From NCBI GenBank assembly GCA_022606135.1, contig JABYQN010000013.1:806001-870000 (forward strand): a stretch of 64,000 nt of DNA, written 5' to 3'. The notes under the pieces are model-generated. The model did not search any database. It was not told the DNA's origin and worked only from the letters and a program-made list of their open reading frames with translations. The translations under genes were made by a program, and so were the position numbers. Source of the stretch: Fomes fomentarius. Its lineage: Eukaryota; Basidiomycota; Agaricomycetes; Polyporales; Polyporaceae. This document shows, one piece after another, positions 49,378 through 62,104 of this stretch. Position 1 is the first letter of the stretch. Each line of letters opens with the position of its first letter.

Positions 49378-50139
49378 GAGACGAAGGCCCAGTCGGAGAG
49401 GTTTGGGGGTAAGATGGGGGAACTTTCAGAGGTGGGAGGGTAGACGAGAAGTTCAAGTATCGGAAAGCCGACACCGCGCCGTTTGCGTTAATCTGTCAGG
49501 AACGCTATTCTCCATGCACATTCGCTACCTTCTTCCCCAGTTAAGACAAAAGAAATGTCGTATTTGGCATTATTCTACTGCGCTTGTGTGAGTTACGGGA
49601 GAGAAAGAATCGAATGATAGCGAACCTCGGGTTCGGGATAGCATGCCCGCACGGTTTGGCTCATTATGCGCGTGGCCGAGGCCTGATGCCTGAGGGTGAT
49701 GGTCGATCCTGAGAACACGCAGTGTGCGCGCCGAGTACGCGCAGGATCTGAATGAGACTCGGGCAGTGTGACCGAGGTTCGTTGAATTTGACTCCGTGGG
49801 TGCGCAGCACGTCCACGCACGACGCAGGCGATGAAGACTGTGTCTGAAACTTTGAGGATCAATGATTCTCCTGTGAATTGATCCTTGTGAAACTGAGCAA
49901 GTTCTATGTATGGTTTCTGAGTGAAGGAAACGATATATACGTCCGTTCCAGTGGCTATAGGACGGCAAGCCTGGTGACAAAGTGAGAAGGAGAATCAATG
50001 GTGGTGTAAAGTTAACTTAAGTGAGCTTATTTTCAGGTTGAGGGAGAAAGGTTAACTTAATTGAAAATGTAAAGTGACAATTGTGAACCGTCACGCTCAG
50101 CCACAATTTTTGTTTGTTTCCCTTCAACCTCCTTCCTAA
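49378..50139. other. Divergent intergenic region
   Basis: Upstream DNA of two divergent genes. Near 50010-50055 the sequence GTTAACTTAA occurs twice about 40 bases apart, which may be a small regulatory repeat. No gene is seen. Confidence 0.45.
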
Positions 50140-52451
50140 ATGTCGTCTGGCGACTCGACCACCGAGGCCGCCGGATCTTCCAAGCATGCCTATTCGCTAG
50201 AAAACATCCTTGGCGCGGACCACGAAAATGTCGAGCACCCGCCGACTGCCGCAGGTGGATGGGACGAGGAGGACACCGGACAGCAGCAGGTCACACAGGG
50301 TTTTTGCGTGGAATGCGAGGGTGCGTGAGCGGAGTGCAGCGATGGAGAGGCTCAATGCGAATATCCGGAGTCTCCAGATCAGCCCGCACAGGTGTTCTGT
50401 GAGACCTGTTCGGACAACTTCTGTGAGGTCTGTTTCGCCGCACAGCACCGGAAGGGTAGCCGCAAGCGTCACGCTACGAAATCTCTCTCCGGACCGCAGG
50501 AGAAGAAGGCAAAGGTTGATGGAAATGGCGCAGTAACCCAAAATGGCCACGCGGAGAACGGGGAAGAGGTACGCCAATCCTTCGTTTCTCATCTAGCTGG
50601 CATGTATTCATGTGCGGGACGGCTTAGATGCATGTGGACGACCCAGCCGCAGACTCGGATGAGGAGCTGGAGCGTGCCGCAAAAGAAGCTGCATCGTCCA
50701 AGATGGACATTGCCCTCTCTTCCCAACCGACCCCGGGCTCGTCTGTCGGCGAGTGGTTCATCGAACGCGCGAAGTTCATCCCCATGCGCCTCACGCTCGA
50801 GGAGCGGAAATTACTCCGACTGCTCGAAGCTGCACTCAACGTGTCCGAATACACGGACAAGATCGACACGATCGGCTTCGGCCTCTCGAAGGCGAAGCGC
50901 ATCGTGCAGCAAATTCGCGAGCTCTGTGCTATCTTGTCCGGCCTTATGCTGTCCCAAAATTACAACCGTGGTCAAGAGCTCTTCCAGGACCGTGACTTTG
51001 CGGCGAACGAAGAGTTCTACCAGACTATCTTTGAGCTCGGTCGACGGCATAAGATCATGAACCCCGACAAGATGCGGTCAACATACGGCAAGTTGATCTA
51101 CATCTTGCAGGTCAGTCTCCGCATCCGACCGCGCACCACCTGCTCACCCATCTCGTAGGACAGCCAAACACCTGAAGTGAAGGACCTGCTCAACTTCGAC
51201 TGCGTGAAGCCCATCAAGAGCGTCTACGGCATCCTCGAGAAGCACGAAGCACTCGACCTTCTCCGGGACGACCTCATCTCAATTGCGACCAAGGAGATCT
51301 ACTCCGAGGGGCGCTCGCGCCGAGACATCCAGAAGGACATCAAGAGCAAGGAGCGTGCCCTCGAGACGCTCTCGAGCAAGTACGCGCGGCCGGGGCTCTC
51401 GCAGGAGCACGTCCGGCAGTGCATCTACTCGATCGGCGACAACCACGCGTTCCTGCGGACGAACCGCGACCCGTGCGAGCGCATGATCGCGTATCTGAAG
51501 CAGTACTTCCACCCTACGCAGCCGAAGGACTCGAAGAGCAGCCTTGCGATCAAGATGGGCAAGGGCGGCGCACGGCTTACACACGACCACCAGAAGCAGT
51601 ACGCGTATGTGCTGCAGAGTCTGACTTTATGGCGCGAAATTCTGCATGGTCAGTTACATACAACACATGTCTTGACGTTCCTGCCGCTGATGTGCGTTAC
51701 GGTAGATATGTTCCACCTATGGACGCTTGCGGAGTCGGATTTGCTGAACGAGAACGTGCCCTACCGCCTGCGCGACACCGGCCAGGGCCTGAACCGCGTT
51801 CAAGCAGCACCCAAGACCTCGCGCATGATGCATGCGATTCTCAACCGCGCACAACGGAGCATAGGGGCCTGGGTCGGCTCCTCGGTCATCCACATGGGCG
51901 ACCACAATGTCCCCAACGCACTCATGTTCATCGGTAAGCCTTTGACCCTCAGATACGCAGCCGGTAGGCCGGTCTGCTCATCCGCTCCTCGTTTCTTGAC
52001 AGACAAGTACTCGCAAGTGTACCGCATCCTCCTCCCGATCTGCAACACGCTCTCGCAGATCCCTCAACTCGCAGAGAAACCTGCGCTACGCTCGTACATC
52101 GACGACGAGTGGGGCTCGCCCGAGGGGCTCTCGCGCGACATCCTCGCTGACTTCTTCAGGCACGGGTTCGACGGGTCTGGGGCGGGCAACTACTTCGATG
52201 CAGGTATGTATCCCCGTTCGCTTTCCTTCTGCTACTACTTCATCTGAATGAACCGACGAATAGGATCGTGCATCGACGGCCGCCTTACGAGCGCGTGGAA
52301 CTGGTGTTCGACACTGGAGAAGAAGCGCTTCTTCCCGATCTTCCTGTTGACTGGTCAGTCCTTTGCCTGATCCACTCTCCGCTATTCTCTGACTGTTCTC
52401 TAAATGTCCTCAACTATAATAGGTTTCATTGGCTTCGACGGAGAATGGTAG
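50140..52451 (+). CDS. B-box zinc finger plus DUF2009 protein (UPF0652)
   Basis: Eight exons (50140-50320, 50378-50568, 50628-51110, 51159-51648, 51706-51933, 52003-52203, 52264-52353, 52423-52451) join to 630 codons with all phases consistent. Residues 50-100 form a B-box-like zinc finger (CVECE, CETCSDNFCEVCFAAQH). The large DUF2009 region follows: WFIERAKFIPMRLTLEERKL, HKIMNPDKMRSTYGKL, DNHAFLRTNRDPCERMI, LNENVPYRLRDTGQGLNRVQ, GSSVIHMGDHNVPNALMFID and a highly conserved end SAWNWCSTLEKKRFFPIFLL, GFIGFDGEW. The family is found in fungi, plants and animals and is uncharacterised or nearly so. The length and order are as in other fungal members, and the gene is intact. Confidence 0.92.
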
Positions 52452-52723
52452 AACTCAGGTACACTGAGACCTCTAGAGTCTAGACCGTAGAATAACTTGC
52501 ATACCCCGCATCATCGCACACGTACCACATCCACAATTCCGGTCCCGCATTTATAGACCTACACCGCACTCGCACCGCTTTGCAATTGCTACACTGTCTC
52601 TGTCAGGATACAACACGTCTACCACATGCTAGCACGCGTAGATTTTACACAGGCTCCCGCACCCCATCGTCCCACTGCTCGTCCGATATGTGCGATGCGT
52701 ACCAAGATTACAGAACCCGCCGC

Positions 52724-54435
52724 TCATGCAACAGCAGCCTGTACAGTCGCCGTAGGGGTCTCAATTCCCCCAGGAGCAGCAGCGTTCGCACCCGCAGCGG
52801 CGTCAGCATCCACAGCCGCAGCCGGTGCAGTACCAGCAGCAGCAGGTGCACTCGCGCTTGTCCCACTCTTCTTGCGGGTGGCAGAGACAACCTCGAGGAC
52901 GCCGGCGAGGCCGACCTTCCACGCCTGCAGCCGCTTCTCGAGGAGCTCCCACTGCTCGCGCTCGAACGCGCGTGCGGTCGCGCGGTTCACGTGCAGGGTC
53001 TGCGCGGTCTGCGAGAGCTTGCCGGAGACGAGGCCTGCGCGGATGACTGGTGGTAGAGGGTGGGCTTAGTCAAAGCTCTTTCTGTGAGGAAGAGGGTGAG
53101 GGGAGACGTACCGTCGATAACCCAGGACTCGACCTGCGTGGGCTCGACCTGGAGTGTGGTGGCGATCGCGGAGTAGGGGACGTCGCGGCCGATGTTCTGG
53201 AACGCGAGCGTGGCGAGTGTGAGCAGGCGGATCTTGCGCTCGAGTTGCGCGTTGTCCAGCTCTGTCCGTCGGGGCAGCCGTCAGCTATCATTTTTTTACA
53301 AGGCGGAAGCAAACAGACAGTACGCACCGTACTTGGCGATCGCGTCAGAATGGCTCTCGGCCCATGCCTTATACTGTGCGAGGCCGTCGTTCAGGAAGAT
53401 TTGGAGTAAGGAGAAGAGCTCGTGGTCCTTTGCGGCGACGACGGCGTCGAGGCGGAAGAGGGAGTCGAAGTCGAAGAATGAGGGGAGACGGAAAGCGGCG
53501 GCGACTGCATCGATCGCTGCGTTTTGCGCAGATGAGGGCGGTAGTGAGCGAATGTATGCGAGTTGGTATTGGAACGAGGTAGTGCTGTATGCAATATGAA
53601 TATGGATCAGGGTCTGTCGTGACGAGAAATTTCGGAAGGGAGAGGACGGACGGTTCTGCGGCTTTTTGGTAGACGTCGACGAGGAGCTTGAGGTATGCGC
53701 TCTTCTCCTCCGGCGAGATGTCCCATTCGGTGAGCCATTTGTCGACTTCTGACTGGGTGATTCCGAGCAGGTCGAGTTCATCGTTCGTGCTCGCGAGCTC
53801 TAGGAGGGTCTTGTGTACGGATAACCGCAATGCTGACCGTCGAGGGATGGCATTGAAGAGGTTTGACAATCTGTGCAAGAATGATGAGCACAACTGTCGA
53901 TAAGCATGGGATTATGTATATGAATAGTAGGCATACATCCGGTATTTTGTCGCGCTGTGATCGGAGGACGAAGAGATGGCGGTGAGTAGTTTGTCAAGAT
54001 ATGAACGGGTTTCTGGAGCATCGATCGGGTAGAGGGCGAGGAAATGTGAGAATAAGAGGTTGTAGAAGCCCTCGATCTCTGTGTAGTGGATGGTTAAAGG
54101 CTTTTGAATTGCAAGGAAATATTGGAGGACATACCTTTCTCCGAACCCTCTCCCAGTCCCTTGACCTCATCCAACACCTCCCCTAGTACTTTTCGCCTCC
54201 GCTCCTCATCCTCTTCTATGGGTTTCTGTCCCTCCGGAGTGGCGAGGGATTGCTCAAAGGGTTGGACGTAGGCTGGTCGACCATCCTCGGGTAGAGCACG
54301 CGCCAAATAATTTACAAGCTCGAGGATCTAGTCGAGATATCTCGGTCAAGCAAGTGGCTGCACACGTCGCGGCAAACGCACCTGCTCCTCGAAGGTGCCC
54401 TCTGCAAAGATGGATATTGAGTCTGTTACGGCCAT
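52724..54435 (-). CDS. eif3m: Translation initiation factor eIF3 subunit M
   Basis: A multi-exon gene starting MAVTDSISIFAEGTFEEQ at 54435. Exons carry LVNYLARALPEDGRPAYVQP, EIEGFYNLLFSHFLALYPID, LSNLFNAIPRRSALRLSVHK, a helical stretch with LGITQSEVDKWLTEWDIS, then the PCI domain: LERKIRLLTLATLAF, IGRDVPYSAIATTLQV, VESWVIDVIRAGLVSGKLSQ and VNRATARAFEREQWELLEKR, the family hallmark. The tail after about residue 400 is Ala/Pro-rich and low in complexity. The protein is a core subunit of eIF3, which assembles the 43S preinitiation complex in the cytosol. The acceptor before VIDVIRAGL and the tail end at 52724 are clear; the gene appears complete. Confidence 0.92.
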
Positions 54436-54980
54436 TTTGGAATCGGTGCTCGCGCAGGGCAAGAAAACGCGAAATTGAGGGACGGAGGAGGACTCGGACA
54501 ACAGGCGTAAACAAGCCATCTACGATTGCATTTCTCGGTACATAGGCGCCCGGTTCTGGCAGACCGGATCGCGTCGAAGAGATGGATCCGGCCTTCCTCG
54601 AGGCGTTGCACGAGATTGCGCTCTCTCGCGGACTCACAAATACACCAGAATCGAACGAAATGCCGCGCGTATACGCGTCCAGGCTGCGAGGATGGCCACG
54701 ACGATCCTGAAGCTTGCAGACGGCCAGCCGGCGAAACTCATTTCGGTGCCGCCGAGGTTCGCAAGCCTCAGTCTTCTCCGCTCCAGCATGTCACCCGCTG
54801 CCCTCGCACCATCCCCTCAGCCTCTTTTCATCTGAATCTCCTGCTCGCTCTTGTACTGGCGGCGATACGACTGCAGACCTACACTAGACTAGACGTCGCC
54901 TGCTTGTTTGAACTCGAAGACTCCGTCTAGACCAATTTCCCTGTCCTTATGCTTAGTACCGAACTACTACTCACTCCTCC
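54436..54980. other. Divergent gap with a possible small plus-strand gene
   Basis: Between eif3m and mdm34. Plus-strand translations such as EEMDPAFLEALHEIALSRGL (near 54570-54630, preceded by a TACATAG acceptor at 54544) and MATTILKLADGQPAKLISVP (from 54692 to a stop at 54835) look more protein-like than chance, but they lie in different frames and I found no intron to join them. Treated as unresolved. Confidence 0.25.
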
Positions 54981-57266
54981 ATGTCATTCACCTTCAAGTG
55001 GCCTCGCTTCTCCGACCAATTCCACACCAATGCCATCCAGATGCTCGAGTCTGCCCTCAACAAGGGCAACAAGCCCCCGGTCATAGCAGATAGGATTGAG
55101 GTCGTAGAGCTGGAGATGGGCACTCAGGTATGTCTCGTTCGGTTATACATTGTCCTGTCAGCCTGACCTTGCATGCGCCCACGCTAGCCTCCAGAGCTTG
55201 AGATACGTGATATCGGCGAGCTGACAATGGACCAATTTCGCGGCATTTTTCGCCTGACATATGCCGGGGACGCACATATTGTTTTGAGGACCAAGGTCCA
55301 GGTGCGTTATCGCATATAGCTTACTCACATCCTGCACTACAACCCCTGTGCTATCCAGGCCAATCCTCTGAACCACAAGCAACCCGATATACATCTCATG
55401 GGTGGGTCACGCGGGATGCTCGCTGCCAGTCATCCCCTCGTCGTACCCATGCTTCTCCGCCTCTCCCATTTCCGCCTCAACTCTTATGTCGTTCTCGTTG
55501 TCTCGCGTCAAAAGGGCATTACCCTCGTCTTCAAGACCGATCCCCTGCAGAATGTTGATATCAACAGTACTTTTGACTCCATCGCGGTCATTCAGAAATT
55601 CATCCAGCGCGAGATCGAGGGCCAGCTACGCCAGATGTTCCGTGAGGACTTACCCGGCATCATTCACCGTCTCAGCCAGCAATGGGTCAAAGCCAAAGTG
55701 GAAGCTCCATACCTCTCGAAAAATCCTGTTGTGCCGTCACGCTCACGTAGTTACGATACCGCGTCCAGTCCAGGTGTCTCTACACGAATACCTCGAATGC
55801 CTCCCGTCGGCGTCTCACCCCTCGCGCGCCGCCCCGCTTCCGCTGCCCCCCTCACACGTCCCCGTTCTCCATCCGCACGGTCAATGTCTAGCGTAGGCAA
55901 ACGACCCGCAGCCTCTTTCGTCTCCACGTCCCGCGCACCGTCCACAAGTGTAAGCCACTATCATCACGATCACCATCACCACTACGACGGACCGACGTCA
56001 TTTCCCGAGATCGAGAACTACGACCCGACGTACGGCCTGCGCCCAGAAGGCGCGCCCTCGAAAAGCACCTTCAACAGTCTTCGCAGCCTCTTTGCGCGAA
56101 ATAAGGGCCTTGCGGACCTCGCGGAGGAGACAAGTGAGGTCGAGGACGCGTATGACGAAACTGGCTCGTTCGACCCATGGGAGGATTTCTTGTCCGATGG
56201 CGGAAACATCGGCCCGTCGGTATCCGAAGTCGGCGACGTCACAGAATACGAGACTGTCCCTGCAGTTGGCGGCGGGACAATCACTCGGCCGCGAGTCTAT
56301 CACTCGCAGTCGCAGATCCATGTCTCACCCGACGGCGAGGTTGACGACATCCCGCCGCCGACTTGCAGATCAGGTCCAGGTCCGTCGACTTCAAGACCTC
56401 CATCCGTCGCGTCGATGCGCTCTCCTTCACGCCCCGATTCTCTATATAATCCGTATTTCGCAGGCATGACGCCTCTGTATGAGTCCATACCCGAAGCTCA
56501 CCTCTACTCACAGCCCCCTTACTCCGAAATCCCATTGAGGCGGACCCAATCGATCCCGCCCGTCCCCTCCCTCGACCACTCTCCCTTCCGCCGCCCCAGC
56601 AGTCCCTCGAGCCTACAAACCCAGCCCTCACGCTCTAGCGACATGACGCACTCCGTTCCGACACCCCCACCTCCAGACGAAGAGACGTCTGTGCGCATCA
56701 CACGCCCCCGCCGGCTCTCCACGACGTCATCCAACCTCGACACGTTCTCTGCCACCTCCTCGTTCGACCCAGACCACGGCCACCACGGCCACCATGTGGA
56801 CCCGAAGATCGTCCTGAGGCCGACGCTGAACGGCAGCATCTCGAAACTGTCGACGCTCTCGCACTCGAACCACACCCTCTCGCCGTACACGCGCACGCTC
56901 GAGCACTTCACCGTCCGCTCGGTCCCCCCGCGCGACGCCGGCTCGTCCGGCCCCACGTCCAGCGTCGAGCGCCAGCCCGTCAAGGCGCGGCGGAAGCGGC
57001 TGCACCGGCTCGGGTCCTCGAACAAAGCGAACGTGGACCAGGGGAAGGGGAAGGGCAGGGAGATGTTCATGGGCAGGGGCTTCGACCCGATGCTGGACGA
57101 CTACGCGGACAGTGCGCCGTCCTCGCGCCCCGGGTCGCCTGCGCCCCCGTCCGAGTTCGACGCGTCGGAGATGGATAGGTACTTCCGCTCGCGCGACGAC
57201 TTGATCCCCCGCTATCCGAATTTGCACCCGTCGCATGTGCGGCGGCGAGTGCCCCATCCGACGTGA
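54981..57266 (+). CDS. mdm34: ERMES complex subunit Mdm34
   Basis: Three exons (54981-55127, 55188-55301, 55359-57266) join to 722 codons. The N-terminal 190 residues match the lipid-binding SMP domain: [80 protein letters not shown] and [19 protein letters not shown]. The rest is Ser/Pro-rich and disordered, with a His-rich run ([12 protein letters not shown]) and Arg/Ser clusters. Mdm34 sits on the mitochondrial outer membrane and with Mmm1, Mdm10 and Mdm12 tethers the endoplasmic reticulum to mitochondria for phospholipid exchange. The C-terminal extension is longer than in yeast. The gene is intact. Confidence 0.95.
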
Positions 57267-57907
57267 TTGCATGCATGCATGACGCGTGACGGGCGAGGTC
57301 GGGATCTGGAATGTAGGGTTGAGGCTGGTTTGTTGAGTGATCAGGACCTTTTCAAATTCACTCACCCCCCCATCTTTCGTTTGTGTTAGTACTGTACCTC
57401 CTTTGTGTCGTAATGATCTGAGACGACGGTAAATGGCAGTAGATCTAGGTTTGAGTCAAACATGTGTGCGAACGCTCGAAAACGAAGTCAGTATAGCTGG
57501 ACAGTACGCGTACGGTGCTACAGAAGGAGGGTACAACAACAGAACTGAGATACTCGGATACAGCAGATAGCGATACATCATGAGTACATAAATCCGAAAT
57601 AGTCCTGAAGGGTCTGGTAGTCTATAGAGGGGAAGGGAGAATGAAACGAAGTGGCAATTGCTAAGGATATGGATCACTCTTGCACAAGTCCTTGGGGTGT
57701 GGAACAATACATGCGGCCGGGCGGTAGATTGGGCATGGATGCATGATAGTCAGTGGGGCCCACGTATGTCCGTGGCAGAAATCTTCCCGTACAACCATCG
57801 CGCGATCATCCTGCTAGATGGTGGACGGCATCTACTCCGCTGCGAGGCGAATCTGGGCACTGGGCACTGCATGTGTCGACCTTGCTTTCCTCACGAATTC
57901 GAAGGGC
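57267..57907. other. Convergent 3' region, nothing recognised
   Basis: Holds the 3' ends of mdm34 and the Virilizer-like gene. Frames of up to 87 codons are without motifs. Confidence 0.5.
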
Positions 57908-60900
57908 TCACATCGGGCTGAACGCAGGGCCAAGCTGCTGGAACGTATCCGGGACGACGGCGGGGAACTGCATCCCGACAGGCACGTTGAGCATGCCTCC
58001 CACTCCCGGCACTCCCGGCACTCCTAACGTCTGCGCAGTGTGCATATTCAGCGGGTCTAACGTAGGCGACGCCTGGCTCGCGGGGCCCGCGCCCGCGCTC
58101 GCATTCTCGAAATCCTGCAGCACCAAACAAAACAGCACGCGGCGAGCCAAAAAAAAGAGCAATTGATCAGTAAAAGAGTTGTACGGTACACACAACAGCG
58201 GCCGGTGGTCCAGAGAGCGGATCACACGGCCATCGGGGCGGGGGCTACACCTACGTCCACATGCATGCTCGGGAGCCTGCTTGTGTTGGCGCGCGCGGCG
58301 GACTGGCGGAGCTGCCTGAAGTCGTTGTTCGAATACGTCTTCGTCAGCCCCGTCGTCGCCGGGGAGCGCAGCAGCGTCGGAGGCGAGATCGTCACCAGCC
58401 CGAAGAGGTCTTGGTTCAGCACCCGCCGCGGCGGCGTCGACGGCGTGGGGGTGTGCTGCCGCAGGAGGTCCTCGATGGCATGCAGGGAGAGCTCCGCGGA
58501 GTCGGAGAGGTCAGAGATTTGGGGCGGAGAACTGCTGGAGCCGCTGCCGAAGAAGAGCTCGCGCGAGAGGGAGTCGAGGCGCTTTGCCGAGTCGGTGGCT
58601 AGGGTGGAGGAGAGGCGGTTCCGGAAGGTGGTGAATTGGTCCAGAGAGATTGTGTTGAATTCTGCCATTCGTGGGATCGTTGTCGCAGTCTTCGTCATCC
58701 ATTGCAGGAGGGATACAAGGGATTGCGAGGCGTCCCCTTCGAGGGACACGGGATGTTGTGCGAGATCTACAAAAAGTCGTCCGACTTCTGACGTGACTTT
58801 GGAAGGATCGAGGTACGATGGTGTGATTGTAGCGAGAATGGCGACCGATCGTTCGAGCCGTCGTTCTATCCGACTGCTCGTGAGCTCCGGGGCCTGCAAA
58901 GACCTCCACAAGGTAGCGACCAGAGCGTAGCGCATCTCGTTGTCGAACACTTCATAAGTCTCCGCGATCTTCTCCGCGACCCCACCAAAATGCGGCGGGC
59001 ACAGATGGAGGTCAAGCAAAGTGAACAGGGAATTCGCGAACTGGCGAGGCCCGTCCTCCGTACTGGCGAGGCCATCGACCACCCAGCTTGCATTCGATCC
59101 TTGGAGGAGATCCGCAAGGAACCTGAAGAAGAGCGCGATGTGGCTTTGTGCGATGCGCCGCTTGGGCTCGGGGAGTGACTCGTCCCGCAGAGATTCGGCC
59201 GCTTGCGCGACATCTTTCACTTCCTCTAACAACAGCCACTCTCCAACTCCCGTCGCTCCTTGATCCAGCTCGACCAGCTGACTGACGAAGTGGACCTTAT
59301 TCTCGGTATCTAGTGCACGGCAGAATGCCGACAGTTCCTTAAGCACCGTCGGCACGGCGCGCTGGATCCATAGCGTCTTCTGCTCCTCGGGAGAGTCTTG
59401 CGTCGGCAATACATAGTTGATCAGGCAGAACACCTGGAGCAGATGGTGCGTGGGGTCAAGCCCGTCGCTGTGTAGACCATGTTGTAGAAGCATGCGGAGC
59501 ACGACTTGGGCTCCAGGCCTCCCACCAGACACCGCCTTTTGCTCAGAGAGAGCGCGTACGATGTCAATGCACGCCTGTGAGGCACTGCGGGCTGCAACAG
59601 GAGGCTGGCCAGACTGCGAGTACAACATGTCGGCCGCATCGGCGCACGCGAACACGTTGGCAGCATGCGTAGTGAGTGCGCCTTGGAGTCGGGAGAGGAG
59701 GGGGAATATTGGTATGAATCGCAGCAGTAACCGCAGGATGTCGTCCGCGGTTGAGAACAGTTGGGCCATCACGTCCTGTTGTACCCGAGGAGGTGGGTGG
59801 TAGAGGGCGAACTGGTTGCGAATCTCCTCCACTACGGGACCAAGCAGGTCGCACAGCACAGTAATCAAGCTACAGCTTGCGTCTGTCCAGAAGTCGCTGA
59901 GCACTTGGGCTTCGTCGTCTTCATCCAGCTCCCTCTCGATGTATGCGAGCGCGACGCGGAGAGTGCGCAGGCTGCCAAATGTAGGTGGGCGTTCTACTGG
60001 CCGTCGTAACTCGTCAACTGCTCCAGCAAACCCATCATCGACTACAAAAGCCGCCTGACGAATGGCCGCACGATCGTCGTCAGTGATATGCGAGGTCGAC
60101 GTGCCGATGTTCAGGACACACTTGACGAAGTTAGATCGGAGGAAAGCGCGAGGATTCTTCGCAAGACCGGCAAGTAGGTGTTCTGCGTCGATACCGGACT
60201 GTGTGGGTGGGTCGTTGTCCGTCATGCATTCCAGACGGAATGTCATCTGACGCAGCAACAGCAGGTGGTTCACGATCTAGAAGAACCAGTGAGATTTCTT
60301 TTGCACAGTTCGTACTATTCCTCGCACCTCCCGATAGCCATCTGTGTCCTGCCAAAGACGCAGCATTGCTAGTATCCTTGCACGACAGCGTTCGTCAGGC
60401 AGACTGTCGGACCACGAATACACTGCCATGACGCTGGCGACTCCAAGGAATGCCCTCACAAATGCGATGAACTCGTCCTGAGAAGGGGCGCCCGATTGTC
60501 TGTGAGACAATAGATGAGGTAGCGTCACTGGCAAGACCGGATTCTCGGCAAGACTCAAGACCACATCGTCATGAGTGATCATCGACTCTAACCAGATGCC
60601 AAATGATTGTTCCTCGGTCCCTATGTCTCTGAGAACACTGGCGGCAGCAATGAAGTCACCTTGCGTATTCGTGAAGGTATCTTCTAAGATCTCCCATCCA
60701 CGAATCCTGGCTCCAAGTTGTTGAGCTGCAGTCCGGATCTCACGCTGGTTGTTGGGGTCGCTTGATATTGACTCCAGGATGCGGTGGAACCACTCCAAGT
60801 TCAGACGATTTGCGATATCCACATTTGAGGCTGCATAACGCAACCTCAAGAGCGTCGTCTCATCCTCAAGAGTTGCCTGGTCGAAGACTTGTGACAAGTC

Positions 60901-61967
60901 AATGGCATCCTATGAGACTCATGAGTCAACCGCACAACTCAGAGCACGGTGTACATACCAATAGAGTCCTAGACACGATAGGATGCTGGCATGCTGCGTG
61001 GCATAACAGTCCTGCGACCGAATATGCTTGGCTACTTTCTCTCTCCTGCTTATCAGATGTCAACAAGCAGCAACCGAGTGCAAGTGAAGCCGGTTCCGCT
61101 TGCCTTCAGATTCAGAGAACGCGCGACCCTCTCTGCAAACCGGGACACTGTCTCAGATGAGACATTGTCAGGAACCGGACGAGTAGTGAGCCTAACAGCT
61201 TTCTCGATATCAAATTCATCCACGTCCTCGTCGAGGTCAGGATGCAGATACGGAAACTCAGGCAGATCCCAGTCGTCATTTGAGGGCTTCAAGCAGAATA
61301 CCAGACGAATGACAAGCTCGAGCTCCGGGGCGTCCGGAATGAGTTTGAGCACTTGACGTGCTAGCTGTGTGGGATCACGCGCGTTGGCAGGGTCCAGTGC
61401 TGGTGCGAGGGGTACTGGGCTGACGGAGGGCAAGGGACGTGGTTCATAGCGTGTTGGCACGGTAGGGATATCCGAGACGACGTCTCCATAGATAGCCATG
61501 GACACGAACTCAAATGCGCCCTTCACGATCATCAGACGTGTAGCATACTACAATGACGCGTCAGCGAGATCCGGTAGCCATGGGCTCACTACCACACACC
61601 TCCAAGCCCATATTGACCGCAAAGTCTCTCTGGCCACCGGAATAAGCGATAGAGGTTGGTACAAGAGCGTTGGATGGCTTCGGTTTGTCCTTCGCATTTG
61701 TACTGCTGACAGGATGCGCATTGAAGTATATGTCTAGGAAGAACGCCTCGGGCTCCGTTCGACTACCGCGAACTGTCTTCAGCGAGCGCAGGCGACCCGA
61801 TGCTACGGATGGGCAACATACCTGATAATATCTGGACTTTGCGAGAAGGGCCTCGCGTCCGTAGGAAATATCCGGATAGACTGGACGCGTACTGGAGCAG
61901 AGAACCGGATGGCGGCCAGACCACCCTGTTCCGAGGGCTCAAGCGTACACCACTGCAAGAGAACCAT
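57908..61967 (-). CDS. Virilizer-like protein (VIR N-terminal domain)
   Basis: Seven exons are proposed: 61967-61822, 61762-61600, 61547 to about 61070, a small exon near 60960-61010, 60909-60328, 60276-58228 and 58114-57908; the third-to-fourth junction is unresolved. The start MVLLQWCTLEPSEQGGLAAI leads into FSAPVRVQSIRIFPTDARPF and EAFFLDIYFNAH, the pattern of the Virilizer N-terminal domain, and GAFEFVSMAIYGDVV. The long remainder is helical, repeat-like and without enzyme motifs, followed by SNNDFRQLRQSAARANTSRL and a Gly/Pro-rich end (VPGVPGVGG). In animals and plants Virilizer is the scaffold of the m6A mRNA methyltransferase complex; a like role here is inferred from the N-terminal match. 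The total would be about 1,150 residues. Confidence 0.7.
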
Positions 61968-62104
61968 GTTCACGGCGACATTCGGTGGCGACAGATAGCA
62001 AAGCAAGTAAGCAATAAGGATACAGGAAAAACAAGGACGACGAGGACTAGACGGAGACTCGAGAGCTGACGGACGCGGGGTATCCTGGGAAGTCGAAGAA
62101 TGTT

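Noticed and set aside
58163..58930. A 255-codon plus-strand frame
   Set aside because: Antisense to the long Virilizer-like exon.
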